A stretch of DNA of 64,000 nucleotides from Planctomycetota bacterium (lineage in GTDB: Bacteria; Planctomycetota; Phycisphaerae; UBA1845; UTPLA1). The stretch is taken from the NCBI GenBank assembly GCA_015654675.1, contig JAATGM010000023.1:16387-80386 (forward strand). Reading direction: 5' to 3'. A program made the translations under genes and the position numbers. The notes below the pieces were generated by a model that worked only from the letters and a program-made list of their open reading frames with translations, was not told the origin of the DNA and ran no database searches. Below are positions 27,677 through 35,732 of this stretch, piece after piece; within the stretch, counting starts at the first letter, position 1, and each line of letters opens with the position of its first letter.

Positions 27677-28285
27677 TCAGACGCCTTCGGCGGCGGCTTT
27701 GTGGTGTTCGCGGACGCGGCGGTCGGCTTCGTCGAAGCCCTCGGTCTGGTCCTTGATCATGCCGGTGTCGATCTTGTCCCAGATGTCGAGGACGGCCTGG
27801 CCGGCGGTTGAGACTTCGGCGGTGGCCGGCTCGCCGGCGATCTTGAGCATTTCGTCGAGGCGGGACTGATACATTTCGCCGGTGACGGCGTCGTTTTCGA
27901 TGAGTTTTTCGAGAGCGATCAGATCTTTCTCGCCGACGAGGCCGAGCTTGCTTCCGGTGGCTTTCGCACGTTCGGCGCTTTCCTTAAGCATGCGGAGGCG
28001 GCTGACCGTTAGGGCTTCCTTGCTGCGGATGTTGAGCTGGCGCGAGAGCATTAGCTGCTCGGTCGTGTGAAGCTCGAACTGGCCGGCGAGGGCGCGGCGC
28101 ATTTCAGGGGACTTTTCTTTCGAGCCGCGATCGAAGATGTCCTGCTTTTTCTTGGCGAGGTCGCCGACGCGGTTCATGAGGCGGTCGCGCTCCTTTTCAA
28201 GGAGCAACTCCTGACGGCGGAGTTCGCTGCGCGTCATTTGCGAGAGCGGCTTTTCCTTGCTGGTGAGCCAGTCGAAGAGTCCCAT
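27677..28285 (-). CDS. ESCRT-III-like coiled-coil protein (second paralogue)
   Basis: This 202-residue protein begins MGLFDWLTSK, an amphipathic start much like that of the upstream paralogue (MSAFDWVRSLF). It has a long basic helical hairpin (LLLEKERDRLMNRVGDLAKK, then DIFDRGSKEKSPEMRRALAG, then QLMLSRQLNIRSKEALTVSR) and an acidic C-terminal region with two further helices (about 118-150 and 163-200). The helix lengths, the Gly at the hairpin turn and the acidic tail fit the ESCRT-III/PspA fold, though similarity is weaker than for the 27053-27661 product. Its ATG lies 2 bp after the upstream stop, with GGAG in between-overlap, so translation is coupled. A generic coiled-coil scaffold is the alternative. 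Confidence 0.62.
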   Translation of the reverse strand: MGLFDWLTSKEKPLSQMTRSELRRQELLLEKERDRLMNRVGDLAKKKQDIFDRGSKEKSPEMRRALAGQFELHTTEQLMLSRQLNIRSKEALTVSRLRMLKESAERAKATGSKLGLVGEKDLIALEKLIENDAVTGEMYQSRLDEMLKIAGEPATAEVSTAGQAVLDIWDKIDTGMIKDQTEGFDEADRRVREHHKAAAEGV

Positions 28286-28287
28286 GG

Positions 28288-29724
28288 TTACTCCGCCTGC
28301 GGCTTTTCTGGCTTGGCGACGCGCGGGTTGGTCAGCGGCGGCTCGGACTTGCGTGCGGCGCCGGGCGATTCGGCCGAGGAGGCCACGCGTTCATCGTCGC
28401 CCTGGAGCTCCTTCAGGATGGCGGCTTCGTCGTCGCTCATGGCCTGTTCGGCGATACCGGCTTCGAGGCCTTCGACCATGCGGGCATCGGCGCCGAGGGT
28501 TTCGAGCATTTCTTCGGCGGCGACAGCGTGTTCGGTGAGCTCCTCTGAGGTCGGGAGCTTGGCCATCTGGCCTTGCTGGAGAAGCGTGAGATTGTGGATG
28601 TCAGTGCTCAGCACATTGATCTGCTGATTGAGCATCGAGGCCGTGGTGTTCCAGCGGGCGATCTCCTTGCGGAGTTGAGCGACCTGTGAGGCGACACGGC
28701 GCTTGACGACGATTGACGTGCTTTGCTTGCCTTCGTCGAGCACCGACTGTTCGCGTTTTTCGAGGCGGGCGATGTCTTCGTAGAGGCGCTCGCGACGGGC
28801 GGCGAGTTTGTTGCGATTCTCGATCAGGTGATTGATCTTGCCGGCTTCGTCGCCCTTGGACGAGAAGAGCGAACGAACCCAATCGAACGCGCTCATCGAC
28901 GATTCCTCCCGGCTGCTTTCACCCGGCAGCCCACGATATAAGACGACATCGCCATCGGCGTGCGAAACCTTCAATTCTTCGTCGAACTGGGACATGGATT
29001 CGAGCACGCTTTCGACGAGGCGCGGCCGGACGTTTAGCTTTTGCGAGATCCTGCGTGCGGAGATTCCGCCCAGCAGCAAGTCGGCGCGGGCGGCATCGAT
29101 CTCCTGGCGGACACGGAGGCGCTTTTCGTTTTCGCTCTCGGGGTCGAAGGAGCGGACGAACTGGATGTCCAGCTCGCCGGCGAGCGGCATGGTTTTCCAT
29201 CCGCCACCGGGCAGCGGCTCGCTGAGGATGACATTCAATCCGGGCCAGTCGCGGCCGGCGGTCCATACTTCCGGCGCGAAGCCGGTGGGGCTGCAGACGA
29301 TGATCAGCTTACTGACGCCGCGGACCTGGCCGCTGATGAGGTTGCGAATGTGGGACGAGAGCTCGGAGAGCGTGACGGGGCGCGGGTCGTTGTCGAGCAG
29401 AGGGCCGGGCGGGGCGAGGACTGTTGCGACGGTGACAGACTTCAGGCGACGGCCGAAGAGGAAGCGGCGGGCCCAACCGGTGCGGACGACGGTTGCGCCC
29501 TGGGGGAGGCCTTTGCGGCGCTCAGTGCCGAAGAGGCGTCGGTCGACCATGGCTTTGTGGACGTCTTCGGCGGAGTCGCGGCGGGCGGTTTCGAACCACT
29601 GGCCGGGGATGACTTTCACGGGCGCGGAGGACATGGCGGCCTCGGCGGCGGCGATGAAGTCCTGCTCGGCCTGTTGGGCGCGGCGGCCGGAATCGGACAT
29701 GGATGCTTTAGAGTCGGTTGTCAT
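28288..29724 (-). CDS. Winged-helix protein fused to an ESCRT-III-like coiled-coil domain
   Basis: The 478-residue protein has two parts. Residues 35-200 form an alpha/beta domain I do not recognise (core VSKLIIVCSPTGFAPEVW and LNVILSEPLPGGGW). Residues about 204-265 look like a winged helix (ISARRISQKLNV, RPRLVESVLESMSQ, then the wing LKVSHADGDVVLYRG). From Met277 on, MSAFDWVRSLFSSK opens an ESCRT-III-like helical domain with the same hairpin pattern as the next gene (QSVLDEGKQSTSIVVKRRVA, LRKEIARWNTTASMLNQQIN). It ends in a Pro/Ala-rich tail. ATG 29724 is supported by a 4-bp overlap with the upstream stop. The layout recalls eukaryotic CHMP7 (ESCRT-II-like winged helices plus ESCRT-III), which may be analogy only. 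Confidence 0.65.
   Translation of the reverse strand: MTTDSKASMSDSGRRAQQAEQDFIAAAEAAMSSAPVKVIPGQWFETARRDSAEDVHKAMVDRRLFGTERRKGLPQGATVVRTGWARRFLFGRRLKSVTVATVLAPPGPLLDNDPRPVTLSELSSHIRNLISGQVRGVSKLIIVCSPTGFAPEVWTAGRDWPGLNVILSEPLPGGGWKTMPLAGELDIQFVRSFDPESENEKRLRVRQEIDAARADLLLGGISARRISQKLNVRPRLVESVLESMSQFDEELKVSHADGDVVLYRGLPGESSREESSMSAFDWVRSLFSSKGDEAGKINHLIENRNKLAARRERLYEDIARLEKREQSVLDEGKQSTSIVVKRRVASQVAQLRKEIARWNTTASMLNQQINVLSTDIHNLTLLQQGQMAKLPTSEELTEHAVAAEEMLETLGADARMVEGLEAGIAEQAMSDDEAAILKELQGDDERVASSAESPGAARKSEPPLTNPRVAKPEKPQAE
28894..28910 (-). promoter_or_regulatory. Internal ribosome-binding site and in-frame ATG
   Basis: Inside the 478-residue gene, a strong Shine-Dalgarno GGGAGGA (forward 28904-28910) stands 7 nt before an in-frame ATG (28896-28894). 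Initiation here would give a free 202-residue ESCRT-III-like protein starting MSAFDWVRSLF. The local sequence looks like a former intergenic spacer, so it suggests an in-frame gene fusion that kept the downstream start. Confidence 0.6.
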
Positions 29725-29984
29725 GCGGCGAAGAGTCTCCGGCCGCAGCGCGAGCAGAAGCGGGCGTTTGGACGGTTGCGATAACCGCATTGTGGATTTG
29801 CGCAGTTTAGCTGCTGTGCGCCGGCTGCGCCGCGCAGGCGCGGGCCGAAGTCATCGGTGTCACAGCTGGTCCAGCGGCGGGATGAGCGCACGAACGCGCG
29901 GAACATCATGGCGGGGACGACGAGGAACATCGCCACGACGATGATGTCAAAGAGGACTGCGCCGCCAGAGGAGAAAATGAACAT
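29721..29984 (-). CDS. Single-TM zinc-ribbon protein
   Basis: The 87-residue protein has one N-terminal hydrophobic helix (about 8-30, AVLFDIIVVAMFLVVPAMMF) followed by a basic RSSRRW stretch. A C-terminal treble-clef-like zinc ribbon follows (CANPQCGYRNRPNARFCSRC, residues 61-80, then GRRL). The ribbon resembles those on the kinase encoded just upstream. It starts within the kinase stop codon (TGATG, 1-bp overlap at 29984) and overlaps the following gene by 4 bp, so all three are coupled. It could tether cluster components to the membrane; that is inference. Confidence 0.75.
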   Translation of the reverse strand: MFIFSSGGAVLFDIIVVAMFLVVPAMMFRAFVRSSRRWTSCDTDDFGPRLRGAAGAQQLNCANPQCGYRNRPNARFCSRCGRRLFAA

Positions 29985-31024
29985 CAGGTAACCGCCGCCT
30001 TCGCGAGCGTTCCGCAGAAGATGCAGTATTGGTCATCGTTTTCGAGCCATGCATCGCACTGGCCGCAGCGGCGCGGCTGGGCGGCGAGCTGGCGGCCGCA
30101 GTGCATGCAGAAGTTGTCATCGTCTTCGATCGGGGCTTTGCACGCGGGGCAGGCGGCGGTGCTGGCGCGACGATTCGGCATGTGACCCGCAACCGGCGGT
30201 GTCGCGGCCTTTTCGATGGCGTCGAGCACCTCGCGCGCGGCGGTGAAACGGCGGTCGCGGCGGGCGTAAAGCCGGGTGAAGACTTCGTCGATCCAGGCGG
30301 GAAGATCGTTGCGGATCATGCCGGGAGTTTCGGTTCCGCTGGGGCGCTCGCCGGTGGTGATCTCGAAGAGGACGACGCCGGCCGAGAAGAGGTCGGAACG
30401 CGGGTCGTCTTCGTTGCCATCGCGCTGCTCGGGCGACATGTAGGCGAGGGTGCCACTGATGCTCTTGCCGGGTTCGGCGAGAATCGAGCCGGATTGCATG
30501 ATGCTGTGGGTGGTGACTTGCAGGGCGCGGCCGAGGCCGAAGTCGCTGATTTTGACATCGCGCGGCTCGATGGTGTCGACGGAGGCGTCCTGGCCGCCGG
30601 CGATGAGGATGTTTTCCGGTTTGATGTCGCGATGGATCATGCCGCAGTTGTGGGCGTGCTCCAGTCCGGTGAGGAGGCCGACCATGACGCCGCGGATGGC
30701 CGCGATCGGGAGGCCGGTGGGGTGGCGCTTGACGACTTCGCGGAGCGAGCAGCCGTCCACGTACTCCATGATGAGGTAGGGCGGATCGGCGAAGGGATCG
30801 AGGCCGAGGGCGCGGACGATGTTGGCGTGTTCGAGGCCGTGGACTGCGACGCCCTCGTGGCGGAGGTTGGCAACGTATTGGGGGTTCGTCGGAATTTTGA
30901 CGGCGACGGCGCGGTCTTTCCAAATGTGATGGACGGCCTTGAAGACCTGTCCGAAGCTGCCGGCGCCGAGCGGCGCAACCAGCACGTATTCGCTGACTCG
31001 GTCGCCAATCTTTGGACCGGTCAT
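29984..31024 (-). CDS. Hanks-type Ser/Thr protein kinase with paired C-terminal zinc ribbons
   Basis: Residues 1-275 are a complete eukaryotic-like kinase: glycine loop LGAGSFGQVFKA (19-30), catalytic lysine K43 (AVAVKIP), HRDIKPEN (131-138), DFG (161-163), and GTLAYMSPEQRDG (191-203). The tail (about 292-338) has two zinc-ribbon units, CPACKAP..FCMHCG and CGQCDAW..YCIFCG. No transmembrane helix is present, so the kinase is cytoplasmic. ATG 31024 is chosen because GGGAGGA lies 7 nt upstream. It is the second gene of the ESCRT-like cluster and may phosphorylate its ESCRT-III or AAA products; this is inferred from operon position only. Confidence 0.92.
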   Translation of the reverse strand: MTGPKIGDRVSEYVLVAPLGAGSFGQVFKAVHHIWKDRAVAVKIPTNPQYVANLRHEGVAVHGLEHANIVRALGLDPFADPPYLIMEYVDGCSLREVVKRHPTGLPIAAIRGVMVGLLTGLEHAHNCGMIHRDIKPENILIAGGQDASVDTIEPRDVKISDFGLGRALQVTTHSIMQSGSILAEPGKSISGTLAYMSPEQRDGNEDDPRSDLFSAGVVLFEITTGERPSGTETPGMIRNDLPAWIDEVFTRLYARRDRRFTAAREVLDAIEKAATPPVAGHMPNRRASTAACPACKAPIEDDDNFCMHCGRQLAAQPRRCGQCDAWLENDDQYCIFCGTLAKAAVT

Positions 31025-31046
31025 GGACAATCCTCCCGCGCGGCGT

Positions 31047-31445
31047 CTATCGGTCGACGTGTCGCGCCAGCGACTCGCAGATGACGTAATTATAAGCCCC
31101 TGCGGCAAGCCAACCAACCAGGACGACGGTCCATGTTAGCGCACCATTGATGTGCCAGCCGGCGAGCCACATGGCCATGAGCATGTCGAGGCCGCACAGG
31201 GCGGCAATGAGGGCCAGGCCGGCGGAGTTTGATTCGAACTTGAGAATGCGCGGAATGAGCGGGTAGGTGACCCACGGCAGCGCGATGGCGAAGGCAATCC
31301 ACGCGAAGGAAAGGCGGATGGTGGTCCAGAGAGAGCGGAGGTCTTCGGGGTGCCGCCAGAACCAAATTCCGGCGAGACCGGCGCCGAGGACGCACAGGAT
31401 GGTGACGACCTTTCCGCCGACGTATTTTCCGATGGCGCTGATCAT
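31047..31445 (-). CDS. Small polytopic membrane protein
   Basis: The 132-residue protein has about four hydrophobic helices (near 12-28, 44-64, 75-95 and 100-120), short loops and no recognised family. Its stop lies 22 bp before the kinase ATG, and it is the first gene of the minus-strand ESCRT-like cluster. It may be the membrane platform of the system, but no sequence motif shows this. Confidence 0.7.
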   Translation of the reverse strand: MISAIGKYVGGKVVTILCVLGAGLAGIWFWRHPEDLRSLWTTIRLSFAWIAFAIALPWVTYPLIPRILKFESNSAGLALIAALCGLDMLMAMWLAGWHINGALTWTVVLVGWLAAGAYNYVICESLARHVDR

Positions 31446-31509
31446 TTGTTCGTGAGTCCGTTGATCGCCTTCGCTGGACGGATTCTACAATGCCCACGGT
31501 GCGCGGCGA

Positions 31510-31516
31510 CTATAAT
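31510..31516. promoter_or_regulatory. Possible divergent -10 region
   Basis: The sequence ACTATAAT gives TATAAT on the plus strand (31511-31516) and TATAGT on the minus strand (31515-31510). It could serve as the -10 of the minus-strand ESCRT-like operon, with a leader of about 58 nt, and of a plus-strand transcript. I found no good -35 on either side. The 257-bp gap 31446-31702 otherwise holds only the tRNA promoter. Confidence 0.3.
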
Positions 31517-31615
31517 GGCCGTCGCGGTTTTGAAGCGACGGACTTCCGGTCTGGTATTGGGTGATTTTCGGCGGATATTGCGTCGTTATCGGGACGGCAC
31601 CGGAATGCGATCGGC

Positions 31616-31644
31616 TTGACAGGGTTCGCCGGCTGCAATACCTT
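31616..31644 (+). promoter_or_regulatory. Sigma-70-type promoter for tRNA-Asp
   Basis: A perfect -35 TTGACA (31616-31621) is followed, after 17 bp, by TACCTT (31639-31644) as a weak -10. Transcription would begin about 50 bp before the tRNA. Confidence 0.5.
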
Positions 31645-31702
31645 GCTGGGTTCCCGGTTGGGACGGTTCAGGGTGATTCCTGAGCCGGTCCTGAATCGAA
31701 CC

Positions 31703-31776
<74 letters not shown>

Positions 31777-31842
31777 TTTTTCATGATCGCCTCGGATGCG
31801 GCCTTCGGGTCGTGTTGGGGCGATTTTCATTTTCCGGGGGCG

Positions 31843-33516
31843 CTAGAAGTTCACCCAGGCGAGGCGGATGAAGGCGTCGATGTCGGTGCCGTCGATTGAA
31901 CCGTTGTCGTCGATGTCGGCCCGCGGCGTAAATTCAGGGGGGAGCGGAGCGCCTAGTAAGGCCGCAGTGAACAGATCGATGTCGACGGCGTCGACGTCGC
32001 CGTCATTGTTGATGTCTCCGATGGGGCGGCTTGGCTCGGTGAAGAGTGCATTGGGGTCTTCGTCGGGCGGGAACAGGAATTTGTATGCGCCGGGCAGGCG
32101 GGCAGACCAGGCGGCTTCGTTGTGCTGCTGTCCAAAGCCGATGGAGTGCTTCAGATCGGCTTCGAGGACGTAGTTGAGACGGAGGATGCCGTCGCGGAGG
32201 TCGAGGCAGGGCCAGGCGTTGTCCTGCGAGGCGCCGCTGTCGCCGCTGTCCATGTAGAGCCGGATGTCGCGCTTCGGGCCGGTGCGGACACGATTGGGGA
32301 AGTTTGCGAATTGCCATGAGCCGGACATCGCGCCGATGCGGCTGAAAGTCGCGGTGTAATCCCAACCGAGATAGAGCGAGACGAGACCGCCGAGACTTGA
32401 GCCGATGGTGGAGGTGTTCTGGCGGTCGGTGAGCGTGCGGTAGTTGGCGTCGATGATGGGTTTCTGTTCGTTGATGAGGAACTGGGCGTAGAGGTTGGCT
32501 TTGCCGGGCTGGCCCTGGTAGGAGTCGTCGGGCGGGAGATAGTTGGGGATGCGGTTGGCGGTGTTGTCGACGCCGACGATGATCATTTCGCGCATCTGGC
32601 CGTTGCGGATGAGCTGGGCGGCAGTTTCGTCGGCGTTCCATGTGCCGAAGGGGCCCATGTCGAAGACGTTTTGTCCGTCGTGCATGTAGAGGACTGGGTA
32701 GCGGCGGGTTGGGTTCTGGGCGTAGCCGCGCGGGCGAAGGACGCGGTAGCCGCGCGTTTCGGCGAGGGTGGTTGAGAACATGCTGAGGTTGGTCTGCGTT
32801 GGCGCGCCGACTGTCGGCGGGGGGACGTAGTTGAAGAGCTGGCCGTCCTGGATGAAGGCGGCGTCGAGCGGGGTTAGATAGCTGCCGCTGACGGGGTCGC
32901 GGCCGGCGCCGGTTGAATCAGTGAAATAGAACTCGATGTCGCGCTGGGCCTGACCGAAAGATTTGGCGTTCCATCGCCATTCGCCATTTCCGCGGCCGGG
33001 GGCGATGCGCTTCATCGGGGCTGAGTTGAATGAACCGCCGCCCTGACGCCAATTGAGCACGGGGTGGCCGAAGCCGGAGTGGTAGAAGATGGACTTTGTG
33101 GCCGGGGATGGCGCGGCGGGCGAGGTTGCGGCGGAGGCGGGGGATGTGAGGAAGGAGCCGTTTGACGGGTTGGATAGCTGGGAGGCGGAGTCGTTGCGCA
33201 GGACGTAGCGGTAGGAATAGGTCGTGCCGGTGGGGATGGCGATTGCGACTTTCCAGATGGGATAGGCGCCGGGTTCGAGCTTGACGGCGCGGGTCATGTC
33301 ATTTGCGCCGAGTTCGGGGATGTCTCCCAGGAGGAAGACGCTGTTGCCGAGGGTGGTGGTTTGGTTGATCTGGAAAGGGACGCTCTCGCGGTCGACCGCG
33401 CGTGCAAGCGGCGGCTGCAACTGAACAAGCGTCGCGAGGATGATCAGTCGAGAAATTGACACTCGGGCGAATGGGCGTCGAACTGAATCGAATGAAAATT
33501 GGGTCGCATTTGTCAT
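31843..33516 (-). CDS. Secreted esterase with CBM20-like domain and type I dockerin
   Basis: After a signal peptide (1-40, ..LQPPLARA), residues about 45-125 resemble a starch-binding CBM20 domain (FQINQTTTLGNSVFLLGDIPELG, with YPIWKVAIAIPTGTTYSYRY later; shown here in part). Residues about 250-480 are an Esterase-D/Fes-like alpha/beta hydrolase with the nucleophile elbow GSSLGG (Ser374), preceded by YPVLYMHDGQNVFD. The C-terminus (about 500-557) is a dockerin type I pair (GDINNDGDVDAVDIDLF and DIDDNGSIDGTDIDAFI). It probably deacylates or binds polysaccharide outside the cell. ATG 33516 lies 2 bp after the SGNH gene stop, so the pair is coupled; the longer open frame upstream is out-of-frame SGNH-gene sequence. 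Confidence 0.85.
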   Translation of the reverse strand: MTNATQFSFDSVRRPFARVSISRLIILATLVQLQPPLARAVDRESVPFQINQTTTLGNSVFLLGDIPELGANDMTRAVKLEPGAYPIWKVAIAIPTGTTYSYRYVLRNDSASQLSNPSNGSFLTSPASAATSPAAPSPATKSIFYHSGFGHPVLNWRQGGGSFNSAPMKRIAPGRGNGEWRWNAKSFGQAQRDIEFYFTDSTGAGRDPVSGSYLTPLDAAFIQDGQLFNYVPPPTVGAPTQTNLSMFSTTLAETRGYRVLRPRGYAQNPTRRYPVLYMHDGQNVFDMGPFGTWNADETAAQLIRNGQMREMIIVGVDNTANRIPNYLPPDDSYQGQPGKANLYAQFLINEQKPIIDANYRTLTDRQNTSTIGSSLGGLVSLYLGWDYTATFSRIGAMSGSWQFANFPNRVRTGPKRDIRLYMDSGDSGASQDNAWPCLDLRDGILRLNYVLEADLKHSIGFGQQHNEAAWSARLPGAYKFLFPPDEDPNALFTEPSRPIGDINNDGDVDAVDIDLFTAALLGAPLPPEFTPRADIDDNGSIDGTDIDAFIRLAWVNF

Positions 33517-33518
33517 TG

Positions 33519-35633
33519 TCAACTCGCTGGTTTGGATGCCGGCGCGGTCGCCATGCGCTGCAGCATCTGAGAGTATATCCCGCTGAATTCTCCGCTGTGT
33601 GCGACGCCGTCGTCGATCAGCGCTTTTGCGCCGGCGGTGTCGCCGGTCCGTGAATACGCATCGATCAGGGCCATGTCCACCGCGACGCGATCCATGCCTC
33701 TCAATTGAGTCCGGGCGTGTTTCAGACAGGGAATCGATTCGGCGAACTCGCCGCAAAGCTGATGCAGCCGGCCGACGTGGCGTTCGACCAGGGCCGACTG
33801 GCCGCGGCCGTGCGTCAACAGGAATTGTCCGCGTTGGATGGCTTCGCCGGCGAGACGTTTGTCGTCGGTCGACAATTTGCCGTGCAATTTTTCGCGACAG
33901 GCGAGCAGGAAATAGGTGTACTCAACGTTCCAATCAGAGTAGAGCGGCACGGAGCGAATGGCGGCCTCGAAGAGGGGCTCGGCCTGGGCGAACTTGCCGT
34001 CCTTCACAAGTGCGCGGGCGACCATCCCGCTGACGGGACGCTGCTGACCGCCGGGGTGGCTTTCGGGCTTTTTCCATTCTTCGAAGGCCGCGAGGGGGCC
34101 GGGATCCATCGTATCGCGGAGCTGTTTCACGACGTCGTCAAAACGCTGCATCGCGCCTGGATTGGTCTGGGCAAAGAATGGGATCGTATAGAGCATGCGG
34201 AGAGTCTGAGCGACGCCGCAGCGATCGTACGGGTTGTCTCCCAGTCGGCGAATGTAGGTGTCGTCGTCGGGGAGGCGCTTCAGGGCGTCGGGGTCCACGT
34301 GAAGGGGGCCGGTGAGATTGGTCATCGATTTCGCGATTGAACGAGCGACGAGGGCCTGACCCTTCAGCGATGGGTGGACGTGATCGTCCATGAGTTCCCA
34401 GCCGATGCAGCCGCCGGGGCTGGCCGCGCGAAACTCGCCGCGCAGGTCGCAGAGTGTCGCGCCCCGCTCTGTTGCGGCCTGAAGCACGGCGTCATTTACC
34501 GGGCCGGGAGCGCGCCAGGGCATCGTGTCGAAGTCGATGGCGGCCTGGAAATCGGCTGCCGCGCCTGAATTGTCGCGCTGCGCGAGGCGCGTTTTTCCGC
34601 GTAAGTAATGGGCCTGCGCGTGAGCCGGGCAAATCTTAAGGGCGGCATCGAGTGATAGCATGGCGGCCGCCGGATCGGAGTCGAGTTTGGCGACAGCTTC
34701 GCTGAGCAGTGCGTCCAAGCGTGTGCGGTCATCGTCAGGTAAATCCTTCGAGTCGGGCAGGCCGAGCGGGGCGAGATCGCGTTCATTCGAGGGAAGCGAA
34801 CAGGCGATGACCGGTACTCCGCGGGCGCGGCAGCGACGAATCATTTCGGACATGTCTGCGTGGAGATTCGATGCAGCGGCTGATCGGAGCGAGTCGTTCC
34901 GCGAGATGAAGGACTGGCCGATCATGACTTCCATGAGCGACTTTCCTTCGCGCGACTTGGGGCGGTCGAGCAGCGAGGTAATCCACTGTACGAGGCCTAG
35001 CGACCGGGCGGCGCGCTGAAATCGCATCGCGGCGGGAGAGGTTCCGGCTCGATTCAGAGACGCGACGCCGTAGGCGCCGAAGAATTCATTGTTACCGCCA
35101 TAGAGGACGACGAGGTCGGGTTGGTAATTCAGGCCATCGGTCAATATTTCGAGCATGGGGAAACTGGCGATGGCGGTGATGCCGAGGTTGATGATCTCGA
35201 CGTGCTTGTCCGGCCAGAGGTCCTGGAGCATCTGCTGCAGCATGACGCCGCTGGAGAAGCCGCGCGGCTGGGGGAAGCCCTTCATGGCTGATTCGCCGCT
35301 CAGGAAGATTCGAACCGTGTCGGGCGGCTTGGGAGATATGAACGCGTTTTCGTCGATCGAGCCGGGCCGGTCGCGATTGACATAGAAGAAGGTGGCCGGG
35401 CCGGACTTGTCGGTGACGATGACCTCGCCTTTGGGGGATTCGCCAGCCCTCTTGAAGGTGGGGGCATAACCGCCGTAGCCGGCCAACCGCGCCACGCCCT
35501 CGAGGCACGTGAGGCCGAGGATCGGAAGCAGCACAGCCATCAGGGCGAAGACTATCCGCTTTCGGCGGGAGGGGCCGAGCTTTGCGGATTGGGGTGACTT
35601 TGCGGCTGGCGCTGGCATGACGACCCGAATCAT
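33519..35633 (-). CDS. Membrane-anchored SGNH hydrolase with TPR segments
   Basis: The 704-residue protein has one N-terminal transmembrane helix (about 27-47) and an extracytoplasmic SGNH/GDSL hydrolase. Block I is FLSGESAMKG (Ser115), block II INLGITA, block III GGNNEFFG (180-187), and block V is DDHVHPSLKG (Asp417, His420). TPR-like helices are inserted at about 305-370, and more follow at 600-700. Such proteins can deacetylate glycans or act in polysaccharide modification. The start could also be ATG 35618. It is translationally coupled to the CBM20 esterase, which suggests a joint polysaccharide task. Confidence 0.82.
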   Translation of the reverse strand: MIRVVMPAPAAKSPQSAKLGPSRRKRIVFALMAVLLPILGLTCLEGVARLAGYGGYAPTFKRAGESPKGEVIVTDKSGPATFFYVNRDRPGSIDENAFISPKPPDTVRIFLSGESAMKGFPQPRGFSSGVMLQQMLQDLWPDKHVEIINLGITAIASFPMLEILTDGLNYQPDLVVLYGGNNEFFGAYGVASLNRAGTSPAAMRFQRAARSLGLVQWITSLLDRPKSREGKSLMEVMIGQSFISRNDSLRSAAASNLHADMSEMIRRCRARGVPVIACSLPSNERDLAPLGLPDSKDLPDDDRTRLDALLSEAVAKLDSDPAAAMLSLDAALKICPAHAQAHYLRGKTRLAQRDNSGAAADFQAAIDFDTMPWRAPGPVNDAVLQAATERGATLCDLRGEFRAASPGGCIGWELMDDHVHPSLKGQALVARSIAKSMTNLTGPLHVDPDALKRLPDDDTYIRRLGDNPYDRCGVAQTLRMLYTIPFFAQTNPGAMQRFDDVVKQLRDTMDPGPLAAFEEWKKPESHPGGQQRPVSGMVARALVKDGKFAQAEPLFEAAIRSVPLYSDWNVEYTYFLLACREKLHGKLSTDDKRLAGEAIQRGQFLLTHGRGQSALVERHVGRLHQLCGEFAESIPCLKHARTQLRGMDRVAVDMALIDAYSRTGDTAGAKALIDDGVAHSGEFSGIYSQMLQRMATAPASKPAS

Positions 35634-35658
35634 CCCGAATGATTCACGCGAAAGAGAA

Positions 35659-35691
35659 AGCGGCTTCCGTCATGTTATGACGGAAGCCGCT
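35659..35691 (-). terminator. Strong hairpin terminator after the PEP-CTERM gene
   Basis: A perfect 15-bp stem (35659-35673 with 35677-35691) and 3-nt loop is followed, in the minus-strand direction, by TTCTCTTTC. It lies 42 bp after the stop of the PEP-CTERM gene and just before the SGNH gene start, so it should end the PEP-CTERM transcript. Confidence 0.8.
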
Positions 35692-35732
35692 GTGGGAATA
35701 CTCAATCTTTGTTGAACCTACGCAGCCGAGAC

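Noticed and set aside
27053..28896. The ESCRT-III-like proteins as ordinary PspA/Vipp1
   Set aside because: They lack the PspA N-terminal helix pattern and length, and one carries a Vps2-like core and MIM1-like tail next to an MIT ATPase.
35659..35691. Long perfect inverted repeat considered as a transposon end or mobile repeat
   Set aside because: Single copy in the window, short loop, T-rich tail on the minus strand and position just after a stop codon fit a terminator.
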